This document shows positions 34,234 to 49,491 of a DNA stretch of 64,000 bases, piece by piece (the stretch's first letter is position 1; each line of letters opens with the position of its first letter). Made by a program: the position numbers and the translations under genes. The stretch comes from Hyperoplus lanceolatus (Eukaryota; Chordata; Actinopteri; Uranoscopiformes; Ammodytidae). The notes under the pieces were generated by a model that made no database searches, was not told the DNA's origin, and worked only from the letters and a program-made list of their open reading frames with translations. The stretch covers positions 11,293,001-11,357,000 of the forward strand of contig CM049395.1 in the NCBI GenBank assembly GCA_026929865.2, given 5' to 3'.

Positions 34234-34314
34234 ATTGGCTACCGAGACCGTGTAATCAAAACGTCTCTGCCCTGATTGGTTGCGCGGTCGGCCACATGTT
34301 CATCTCCAGCCAAT
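34234..34314. promoter_or_regulatory. Three CCAAT/ATTGG boxes upstream of mvd
   Basis: ATTGG at 34234-34238 and 34275-34279 and CCAAT at 34310-34314 lie 140-220 bases before the mvd start codon, spaced about 41 and 35 bp. CCAAT boxes bound by NF-Y, often with SREBP sites, are known in promoters of sterol-synthesis genes. The NF-Y role here is inferred; no strong sterol response element was recognised. Confidence 0.5.
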
Positions 34315-34451
34315 AGAGAGAGACCTTGAGGCAACGCTTTAGTAGGGTTGAAGAGTATTAGCTGTAACTGCTAAATTTAACTGCTAGAGAAGCTTTGTAC
34401 AGAGTTTTTTAGCCATTCAGGTACAGTTTTATACAAACATTGACTACAGCC

Positions 34452-39473
<5,022 letters not shown>

Positions 39474-39589
39474 TGGCCCACAGCCCTAAACAGACAGTGT
39501 TCAACGGAGCAATAACACATCCTGTGAAAACATCATTTCAGACCTGAACTGAATATTTGAGTTGTGTCAACTTTATTCTGTCAACAAAA

Positions 39590-39595
39590 AATAAA
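39590..39595 (+). other. Polyadenylation signal of mvd
   Basis: AATAAA about 120 bases after the mvd stop codon, followed by T-rich sequence. Confidence 0.7.
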
Positions 39596-39855
39596 ATATA
39601 TTTTAGTCAGACTAATTGCTTCTTTTTGTTGTTGTCCAGATATTAGTTTTATTTTTAAATATGTTTTTTTTGGGTCAGGGACCGGTGTGAAGAGAGGAAT
39701 GAAAGTAATGAAACTCATATCTCCTTAATGTGCCAAAACTTTAGAAGCTGAAATGTTCATAATGACACAGTAGCACTAAAGCACTCCCACAATGTGATAT
39801 TAAAAAAAATACCATAGAAGAAGAAATTCTATATAGAAGAACGAGTTCATACTTA

Positions 39856-40235
39856 AAGGCTGTTACATACTCCGCGAGAAGAAAGAACAAAGTTCTCGGT
39901 GACAGACCTGCGAGAAGAAAATGACGTCATTTTCTTCTCTCAGCTCTTGTTTAGCTTTTCTCGCAGCTTGTTCTCGACACATCACCCGGGCCGAACTTTC
40001 TTCTCGCAGCTTGTCCGTGAACTATTGAGTGATTGGTCAGTCTGAAGTCAATGAGGAAAGCGAAGTGAAATCAGCTGGCGCTACTGAGTCAATTACCATG
40101 GTAACAATGCGCCGCGGTGAGGAGTTCGGCAGTTGAGTTCTCGTGAAGTAGCCTAATGTCAGACCAGAAATAACTTATCGCAGCTCTGTCACCGAGAACT
40201 TTGTTCTTTCTTCTCGCGGAGTATGTAACAGCCTT
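39856..40235. mobile_element. Inverted-repeat element between mvd and cyba
   Basis: The left end (AAGGCTGTTACATACTCCGC onward) and the right end are reverse complements over about 50 bases, including GAAGAAAGAACAAAGTTCTC. At 380 bp without coding capacity it is a MITE-like element that would fold into a long hairpin. No target duplication was settled. Confidence 0.8.
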
Positions 40236-40636
40236 CCTGCAGGCACATTGAAACTCCCGGGTTCCAATACCAATACTTCCATACTATTTAGTATGTCAGA
40301 AAAATATTTAGGATGACCCAAGACATGCATGTCAAATTCAGTATGCCAAAAAAAAAAAAAATCATATATGCAAACCAGCATAATAAAGAAATAAAGAGAA
40401 AATGTAGGCTATGTGATTTGGAACGCGTGCAATCTATTTTCATACAAAACTTATTTGCTCCAACTGACGCCTGCTCATGCGCCTGCTTCATGTTTATTCA
40501 TTTTAACCTGTCCGGTCAGTTTGATTGGCTGGCCCCTCTTTCACTGTAAACCTGTACTGTTCGGAAATTACGTCAGAATAAGCCCCGCCCCCAAAACTGG
40601 CACGTCCACACACCTCACCTCTCTTAAAGACGTTTG

Positions 40637-40643
40637 CTTCCTC
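40637..40643 (-). promoter_or_regulatory. Possible PU.1 site upstream of cyba
   Basis: GAGGAAG on the minus strand, 79 bases before the cyba start codon. NADPH oxidase genes are known to be driven by PU.1 in myeloid cells. This short motif occurs by chance often, so the call is weak. Confidence 0.3.
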
Positions 40644-40721
40644 GTTGAAAACTATCAGAGCCACTAATCGCTCTAGAGGAGAGTTTCTACTGTTTGAGGA
40701 GAGCAGTCAAGGCGAAACACG

Positions 40722-43700
40722 ATGGGGAAAATAGAGTGGGCGATGTGGGCCAATGAGCAGGCTCTGGCTTCAGGACTGAGTAAGTAAAAAAAAAAACTTT
40801 CCTAAAATAAAAAGATAATTGCTGAGTTTAATTGTAATACATCCCTAATTTATTTCCACTAACAGTTTAATTAAATCATATATATATTAACTGGAAATAA
40901 TGTTGTATTTTAGCTTGTTAATCTAGTAAATGGTACTTATTGATTTTATTACATAACATTAATTAATTTCAATTATTTAACTGTAAATACAAGCATCCTT
41001 GAATAAGAAATGTGGTTGGTGATGTGCAAGTCAAAATGGACTTGTCCCTTTTTTAAATGATAGGCTACATAAAGTTGTTTTGTTTGTTTAAAGTAAGAAT
41101 CTAATCTTCCTGTTTCCTTGTTTCAGTCCTTCTCGTTGGAGGCATTGTGGGGGTGGCTGGACAGTTCAGGGGATGGCAGTTTGCTGCTTATGCTGTGTAT
41201 CCTTTTATACTTGATAAGTTGTCTCTTTATTTGAATGTTTAGTATCCGGTTTCTAGAGTTTTCCGTCAACTGAAGTCTGTGCAAAAGCAAATTGTAGCTT
41301 CACATTTTGCTGCTGTTATTCTGCCTTTATGTGACGGCCTTTAGGAAACTTGGCATGCTGTTTGAAAATGTGTAAATCACTAGACGAAAGGAAGATGGAA
41401 TTTTGGTGTCTAAAAAAAGGGAAATGATACATTGAAGCCACGACGACCTCTATATTAGGGCTGCAACTAACGATTATTTCAATAATCGATTAATCGGTCG
41501 ATTATTTTTTCGATTAATCGATGAATCGGATAAAAAAAAGAAACATTTGTAAATGCCGCATCTTTATTCAAAAACTGAACATTACTTCAAATTCACAGTG
41601 CAGACTGAAGTGTCAAAACACCAGGTTATTGCTCCAACGTCCCGAAACTATTAAAAGTAATATTAAATGATAAAAAATTAATAATAAACTTAAAGCGGCT
41701 ACGAGTAACATTTAAATATCTTTTAAACAGCCTCATGTTTCCTCTGATAATCATAAATTACCTTTAACAACAAACAAGACCATCAGTGCAAAGAAAGACG
41801 TTTTTAAATAGTTTTTATTACTGCTTTTGGTCTGGTCGCACACCCAGTCCAATTTTCGGTTCGCTCGTGCAAGCTCTATGGTCACATATCCGTATTGGTT
41901 GCAGATTTCAGTGTGGCGCAGCAACGTGAATTGAGAAGCCTATCCCTCCAGAGGGGTATACTACGAAACGAGATTAAGGGCTGAGCGAGGTCTGTTGAGT
42001 CTAAAGCCAGAGTTTTCAGTATCACGAAAGGTTGCTCTCTTTCTACCTGGCTAGATCACCGTGGTAACAGAGGCTGCGGGCTAACCTGCTCAGACCAGTT
42101 TTTGTTCCAGAGTTTGAGTAAATTCGGCTCTTGGAGCCTGCTTCAAGAGCCGAATCTAAACTTATTGATCAGTAAGTTAATGGACGAAATGAAGCCCTGA
42201 CATTTGGCTTAGGTCTACAGCAGAGTGAACTGTAACATTGCGCTGCGGCTTTTTACCACATTCATACAGTTATTGATGCGAAAATGTAAAATAGCCTATA
42301 AGCCTATAGGCTACTGTATGCAGCGCCACTCTATGCTCTCACCTCAAAGATTTGACCTGGTGATCTACACACACTGGCTCTTAATAAAGCATTATATGAA
42401 ATCACAGGTTGCAACATTATTTCGCTTCTTTCTTTTCATCAGTGTAAGACGTTTACAATATGAAAAGGGGCTTTGAATAGGCTGTCACTGGAACATCAGA
42501 GGAAGATGAGGGCGATGAAATAAGTAATACAGTTGGGACGTGACAGTGACAGCTGTCACAGTTCGGACATCGCTGCAGACTCGTAGGTTAAGCTTCTTAC
42601 AGTAGATTCATATTTGTCCGAAAAATACAGACTACAGGTTTTTTAATGTAAGCCTATTGGTATTTGTAAGATTCAAATAAAAGGCTAATAGCCTAAATCA
42701 AAATTGTATTCATTTTGATTTGGCAAAAAACTAAAGTGATTCTCCACATAGCCTAGGCTATTCATTTGGGGACAGTGTCAGACTTAAATTACATTCTTAA
42801 GTGTGGGACTATAGGCGTAGTGCTATATATATAGCAAAGTAGCCTATAAATATATTAGGCTAAATGGTATAGTGTTTAAATCCGAGTTCAACGTTTCATT
42901 GTTTTATAATGTCACGTTACGCACTGCGAGAACGATCGGCAAGATAAGTAAGTGATTTCCATGCTGACAGCATTCCACTCTCCTTATTTGCAGTGAGTTT
43001 TATCGGCTGCTTCTGCTGTAATAATTCAGACTGACTAACTTCCTCTTGAATGAAGTCAACGACACACTTTTTTGCTCGTAATCAGTCCTTTTGTGTAAAG
43101 TAAGCGGCACAAGATCAGTCCATTTTGTGCGGAAGCAGAGTCAAATGACGGGCCAAACGCCCCCTCTCATGGGGACGCGCACAAAGCCCGAAGCAGAAAC
43201 CCTCGTTCAACATAAGAGGTTGATAACCGCCTTCGTGATACCAGTCAGCTCTGAGCGAGGGTATGTATTATGTTGAACCAGATCAAGAAAAGAGAGCGAG
43301 GCTCTGTTGAGTTTGCTTCGTAGTATACCCCTCAGGTGAGGGAAGGGGAGCGGGAGCCTTGTTTGATATGTTATTTGTCGTCATAATGACTGATAACGGG
43401 GCTGAACCATCAAAGAAAAAAAAAAGAAAATGCAATGAAGAAAAGCTAAAAGGGAGAGTGATATAGGCTACGGGGGGCGGGGCGTTGCCAACAACGTGTA
43501 TACAATTTCACGAGAGCAAAACTAGACTGCAGTGTTTACTCCTAAATGAATGAGCGGTTGGTACTAACACAAGTTTGCTTTGCTTCACCATCATCAGATA
43601 ACCATTATCTGAAATAGTCATTATTTACATCAACAACACAAACACATTACCTCATCGTGATCCATACTAACTGCCGTCTATCGTTCATTCGCTTTCTGTG

Positions 43701-46700
43701 AGGAGTCGGACATGTAATCTTTCAGCTCCGTGAGAGAGAGTAGTTAGCAATCAGCACTGCAATCAGGTGCGTGTGGCAGTGACTGGCATGAGTTCATGCA
43801 GTGTCAAAACCACTCTCACGGAGCCGAAAAGAGTCCTCACACTTTCAACACACGGACATGCACTATATTGCTCCCTTCTCAGTTCACACTCACCTGGCAC
43901 GCGTAGTAAACAGCTTTGCGACAGCGGGCGTCGTAAAAATACTACCGCTTTTGTCCAAAGGGGACGCCAATGTGCCATGTTACTCGTAGTGGCTTTAAGT
44001 GGGATAACACAAGAAAAACATACAATGTATGATATACATTTATACAGTATAAGGGATGTCCATGGTAAACCAGTCAACCGATAATATTTTTAACCGGTAA
44101 ATACTAATGGTTAAAAAAATTAAATCATCTTAATTTCTCTCAGATGACAGGAGATCGTTAATTTGTATTGATATTGATACCATTTTCAAGACTCCTTAAC
44201 GATCCAAGTCTTTATTGATATCACAATTGATAATTTTCTATTATTTTGTTGAAATAGAACTTGTATTATTGCTTTAATTGCTGATATGATCATAGCTCAA
44301 GATAGGACATTAAACAGGTCATAATTCCATCTTTACTATATATTTTATATTGCTGGGAAAACAAGTTTCGCCAAAATCTCAAATTTCTTTTTTTTTGTGT
44401 TGCATTTGAACACATCAATCATATTACTGAGCAGGTGTTGTGCCGAATTCCCACTCCCCTCTAGGAGGCTCTTTATAGGTCCATGGCTTAGGGCACCAGG
44501 CTTCTCATGGTGCGTTTAAGGACAACTCGGAAAAATGTGTTACGACATATAACAAATGGGTCTCTCTTGTAAATGAGACCCTGGGTCTCAATGAGATTTT
44601 ACCTGTATAAATAAAGGTTAATAAAAAATAAATAAATAAAAATATTAATTAAGTGGTTGTAGAAAGTGCGGGGGACAGAGGGCACAAATCGTATAGACTC
44701 TCAAGTGCAGCACAACATAACTTATATTTTGATGAAACATGAATTAAATAGCCTACGAACAGTTTCCTCAAAGCCTAAGACGAAGGAACTTGGCTTGTAA
44801 AAATCGCCTCGGTTCGTCAAACTACGCTAGGAAGGCAGTGGGGAGTGAGAATTCGGCACAACACCGACTCTCCGAGCACGTCTGCAGCAGCAGCAGCTGA
44901 CAGTTTTTTTGGACTAGACTGATACTGAGTTGAAGGAGTTTTTTTTTTAACCCAAAGAAAGCAAAGATACAACACTTTTATATAGGCCTGCAGTCCAGTG
45001 TTAGATATGACCAACATACAAGCTGTGGCCGCTCACACTATAGCTTTCCCGCACGTGAGCGGTTCACATGCGAAGGCTCGTGTGGGTGCATGAACCTGTC
45101 GGCGGCTGGATGTAAACAGTGCCCCCTGCAAGTGATTTATTAATCGCGCGACTCAACGAATCGATGACCAAATTCGTTGCCAACGCTTTTAGTAATCGAT
45201 TTTATCGATTCGTTGTTGCAGCCCTACTCTATTTATATTATTGCTACAGCAGATGCAGATTTGATGTATTGTATTTCAAACAATGGTGGCATCTAAAATC
45301 TAGAATAGGTTTGGTACATGACCCACTGGAATACAATCATTTGACAATCAATTTAAATGTGGCATCCATTCGAAACATGACACAGTAGACTGTTTCTCTT
45401 TCAGGCATTCTTACCATTCTTGCAACATTTCTGTTTCATGTTCTCCACCATGATGTTCAGCTACATTTGCTTTGATGTCTTGTCACTATGTGAACCCTGT
45501 AAGATGTTACAGCCTTAACAGACTTGTAGTGCTGCCGGGGTGTTTGTGTGTCTACTGGAGTATCCCCGAAGCAAAAGGTCAAAGGGCACGGGCGTGGAGA
45601 GAACGTGAGTGATGTGATGTTATCCTCAACATATATGCTTAACTTAAATGAAGCCCCCCCCCCTTGTTAAATGAAGATTACTGTTGCTCACTCCTGTCTC
45701 TTGTATTTTCTCTCAGGGGCCAGTACTGCCTCACTGTGTGTGTGAAAGCCTTTGGGCCGCTAACCAGGAACTATTACGTCAGAGCATTTCTACATGCTGC
45801 GTGAGTACAGTACACCTGTCACTTTCCGTGGTTGGGCAGCATTCCTCTCATTCACAATGATAACGAACAAAGACCACTTGTCCTCAATGAGCCCTTTTGT
45901 CTTTCTTAGGATATGCGTGCCTGGAGGTTTTATGCTCGCTACCGTCCTGGGATGCGTCTGCCTTGGTATTGCCAGCATTATCTACCTTGTGGTAAGTTGC
46001 TAGCTTTTTATCACATGGATCTCCAGTATATCAGGTTAAATAAATACTGTCAAATGTGAAAAACATAATTGTTTAATGAGGCATGAAGAAGCCTGTTGTC
46101 TGAAACAAGGAAATACCAACGAGGAAGAGATGGTTTCCTTACTGGTACCACTGTTGAGAAATGCCACTTCAGTTATGACAGTCAGGGTTGTGCCTAAATT
46201 CTTCAGCAGTACCAAATTTAGCGATCACAGTCATACATCTTTCCTGGCTGCAATGTTTATCTTATATTGAAGGTGGAGTCAGCAATTCTGGAGAAACTTT
46301 CTTATCAAAATCACTTTTTTGTCTAAATCAGGGAATATCTCGTACTGTGTGTCCGCTGAAAAAAAAATGGTGTTAACTTAATAAACAGCATAGACTGACA
46401 TGTAAACAAAGGGGCCCACTATAAGCAGAGCCAAGGTTGTGTCGATTTTGACTGAAAGTCACTGGATTTCCTTTCAGCGCACACACAATAGGGACAGGTA
46501 GCAGGTCGGCAATGTTCACTGATTTTGACAAAGTGATTTTGAGGTGTGGGGGCAAACTAGCCAGCCTGACTATACATTTGAATAAACACACTGTATACGT
46601 ATGGGAGGGGCAGGCTGACCAGAGAACAGTATACTGGGGCTGTCTGTAAGAACAGTGTGAGAATTCAGATGTATAGTCAGGCTGGCTAGTTTGCCCCCAC

Positions 46701-47067
46701 AGAGATAAAGCATTTTTGCTGACTTCACCTTTTTAATTCTAAATATATACATTTGACTTATCATCTTGTTGCTGTTACTTGGATGTCATTCAACAATTGG
46801 TTTCAGGCTTAACTTGATTTTTACACAAGTCAATAACTGACTGGTATTCCTTGCCACCTTCTTGCTCTGTAGGCAGCGATCCGAGGTGAACACTGGGAGC
46901 CCATTCTTCCCAGGAAGGAGACCCAGCGTAAACCACTTCCACAGAGCATCAAGAATCCTCCTCAGAACGCACCACCAAGACCTCCTCTAGAGATTCGCAG
47001 GAAACGGGTGGACGACCTGGAGTCTGCAGCCTATGACAACCCCATCCCTGTTTCTGACAACTCGTAA
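40722..47067 (+). CDS. cyba: Cytochrome b-245 light chain, p22-phox
   Basis: Six exons join in phase: 40722-40779, 41127-41196, 45530-45604, 45717-45800, 45910-45991, 46873-47067, giving 187 residues against 195 in human. p22-phox is the membrane partner that stabilises the NOX catalytic subunit and docks p47-phox. The protein starts MGKIEWAMWANEQALASGL. Hydrophobic membrane segments are clear in exons 2-3 and exon 5 (LLVGGIVGVAG, AAGVFVCLLEYP, GGFMLATVLGCVCLGIASII), and FGPLTRNYYVRAFLHA is conserved. The cytosolic tail carries the proline-rich p47-phox SH3-binding motif PPQNAPPRPPLEIRRK and ends NPIPVSDNS. Intron 2 has U12-type signals (GTATCCTTTT donor, CCTTAAC branch site 11 bases before the acceptor) and is 4.3 kb long because transposons inserted into it. 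Polyadenylation signals lie at 47565-47570 and 47597-47602. Confidence 0.97.
41700..43998. mobile_element. TTAA-target element, copy A, interrupted
   Basis: The ends read TTAAAGCGGCTACGAGTAAC and, on minus, TTAAAGCCACTACGAGTAAC. Its left ~250 and right ~660 bases match the uninterrupted copy B at 54625-55554. Without the insertion at 41951-43334 it would be about 0.9 kb. The superfamily is piggyBac- or Kolobok-like by its TTAA target; there is no transposase. Confidence 0.85.
41951..43334. mobile_element. DNA element with GGGGTATACTACGAA ends, inside copy A
   Basis: GGGGTATACTACGAA at 41953-41967 is repeated inverted at 43317-43331. Comparison with copy B (CTATGGCTCCAGGTGAGG) shows that these 1.4 kb were inserted into CTCCAGGTG with a target duplication of at most 2-3 bp. 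This fits a PIF/Harbinger-type element, but no transposase was recognised. Confidence 0.8.
44434..44865. repeat. Inverted 26-bp arms with a retroelement tail between them
   Basis: The arm GGTGTTGTGCCGAATTC... at 44434-44459 recurs inverted at 44840-44865 with one mismatch. Between them, about 44560-44640, lies a tail (TTACCTGTATAAATAAAGGT, then TAAA repeats) like that of the SINEs at 13550-13829 and 53586-53833. This may be a further element nested in the hAT copy. Confidence 0.65.
46268..46733. mobile_element. MITE-like element with inner hairpin in cyba intron 5
   Basis: The outer ends AAGGTGGAGTCAGCAA and, on minus, AAGGTGAAGTCAGCAA form imperfect terminal repeats. Inside, about 46547-46583 and 46663-46699 form an inverted pair of roughly 35 bases (GGGGGCAAACTAGCCAGCCT is the left arm's start). 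There is no coding capacity. Confidence 0.65.
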
Positions 47068-49491
47068 CCAGTCCAGCCCCCACCCCCCTCCACACCTCCC
47101 AGTCTGCCCCCCTGTCTGATGCCTTAGATCTTTGTAAAGTTAAATCCATCAAAACCAGTCACCAGATTCTGTGATTCTGTACATATGACTAGTTTTCTGA
47201 AGTTTAGTGAAACTAAGCACTGGACTACGCCTTCGTAACCTCAACCCGTGGAGAAAACAGAGAAACATGTTTTTAAGAAGTGAGAATGCAAACTGATGGA
47301 TGACGTGAATGTCATAGGAATGCCACAGGGGATAGGCTAGATATAGAAGTTAGAGCTGCTTTGTGGCAAACGTGTATAGTGAAGTCTAAAGCCTTAGTGC
47401 AAACAAATACCTTTTTTCCTGCTGCAATCTGCATATATTTTACATTGTATAATGCATTTAGGCTGAACGTCTTTGTATTTGTGTATTTCTTGAAGTCAGC
47501 TGATCACAAAACTGTAGGACTTGGACTACATAGTACTTTTTACTAGAAGTAAATTGAAATATTAAATAAATAGGTTCTGTACTATGATGTCTTGTAAATA
47601 AATCCCTTGTACCTCCCCCCCCCTAAATCATGATCCACCTTGTGTTGGTACTTTCATAAGTCTTTTCTTATGGTTTCCTCTGGGGGAATTATTTTAAGTA
47701 ATACCAGATTTGCAACTTCCTCCTTTCGCAAAACATTTCAGTGCATCAGAATTTCCCTTTCACAAATGTTACTTTTCAGACCAGATTGTTTGTCACATTG
47801 CCATCCTTTGTTGGCTTAAGATGGGGGGGAAAAGGCATTTGAATATGTCTAGCTTAACAGCTGCTAGTCAGACAAGTTGTGCCAGTTGGTGTCATGTATT
47901 TTCTCGTCTCTCCAGGTTTCATTAATGCTGTCCGCATCTGAACTGTTAAACAGCTGGAGTCAGTGTTGAAACCACAGAGGTACAATGGTACTTCCTCATT
48001 TTAGCTTGTGGGACTGTCACATGTGAGACACACCACCAATGCAAAGTAAATATTGTAGTATTTATTATTTTGTCTCTTATGAATACTATTCATTTAATGT
48101 CGTCGTCTAGAATTTTAAACTCCTGTTGTGTCATCATAACAATAAGAATTGTTGAAAACGTGCCTGTCCAGTTCGGGAAGTTTCACTCAGCTTAATCCTG
48201 CAACCTCTCGCTGCATGCAAGAGATATAAAGATGGAGAGAGTTGGTTTGGTGTGTTGCATTAGATTTTTGGGTAAATTGTGGCAAAACGAGCTCATTTAT
48301 ACAGCACAATTAATTCACATTCAGGTACTGGTCGGGATACAAAATCTAAATGAATCAATTAATTGCTGTAAATTAAATACATATTTAGAATGACTTAACT
48401 ATAGAAGAAAATGGCTCTTCCTCTTTTATATGTGTTGAAATTAATTGATGTAAAAGGAAAGTATATCAGTCCCATTGAGGAAAATAGATTTTTTTTAACC
48501 TAATTTCATAATATAACTAAGAAGCAAAATCAAAGAGTGACGTGGGAAAAGTAGATGGTAGTAAGTAAGGAAGATATTGCTTTTCTGTCCTAGCTTGAAT
48601 TAAAAGCTCTGTAATCTGTGTGTGATGCAGTCAGAGGAATATTGTCAAATGACAAAAGACATTGGCCGGGACACTTTTTCAATTGTACAAAATCAACCAA
48701 CTGAGCTTTGAAAAGGTCCTAGTCCTGCGAGCTTCCTCTTTTCTTTCCTTTGTCTTGTTTGGTGGTGAGTGAGTCACCACCTGCAAGTCAATTCTAGTAG
48801 CCTATACCAAGACTGCATGCACAATATTAGCCTATACCTCATATTGTTATGTATGGGGCGCTAGGATGGTTTTGAGAAAAGAGGGGCCGACCAGTAAGGC
48901 ACTTAACCCCAAACTGCTCAAAGGACACTGCACTGCGGCTGACCCTGCGCGATGGGCCCCCTCTGGAGTGTGGTTTCTTGAGAAGGGTTATGCGAACAGA
49001 CACATTTCAATGTAGCTATTGAGCGATGAAGGAATTAACGTTGACAGCTTACCAATAATAATGCCAATTTACATGATTTGATCTTTGTAATATCAATTGT
49101 TATAATTGTGTAACTATTTCATACACCTATGTATTGCATTTCACCCTCTGTTTGTCTGCTCTATGTATCCCTGACCTTCTCCTGTTTTAATTAGCCCAAA
49201 ATAAAATTATTTAAAGTTAGACACTTAGTGAACACTGTCATTAATATTATATGATTCATCAATTTGACTGGAGCCTGTACAACAAATAATCATTGGTGCA
49301 GTTTCTCCACCTCTCCTGTGGGTGGCAGTAAAACACCCAGTAGCGTTAAACATTGAGCAGAAGAAGAAATAGAAACCAATGGAATTGACCCTCATTTCAT
49401 TGGCTTGTTCTGTTTGTGTTTGTCAGCTAACTGGGAAAAAACTGCTTCCATCGCGAATATCTCAGCGTATGTGTCCCATGAGGAGTTGACA
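47068..49491. other. 3' UTR of cyba and intergenic region up to tcf25
   Basis: AATAAA signals at 47565-47570 and 47597-47602 probably end the cyba transcript. From about 47700 to 49300 no exon or clear repeat is visible. The last part is the tcf25 promoter and 5' UTR; an ATTGG box lies at about 49400. Confidence 0.5.

Larger units (their letters stand above)
41456..45226. mobile_element. hAT element in cyba intron 2, with nested insertions
   Basis: The left end reads TAGGGCTGCAACTAACGATT and the right end on minus reads TAGGGCTGCAACAACGAATC. The 8-bp flanks are CTCTATAT at 41448-41455 and CTCTATTT at 45227-45234, a target duplication with one change, typical of hAT. The interior of 3.8 kb contains at least a TTAA-target element (41700-43998) and a pair of inverted 26-bp arms (44434 and 44840). 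No intact transposase was seen. Confidence 0.85.

Noticed and set aside
49405..49491. Upstream in-frame ATG that would add 29 residues to TCF25
   Set aside because: The known family start [17 protein letters not shown] matches the ATG at 49492; the upstream part is probably 5' UTR.
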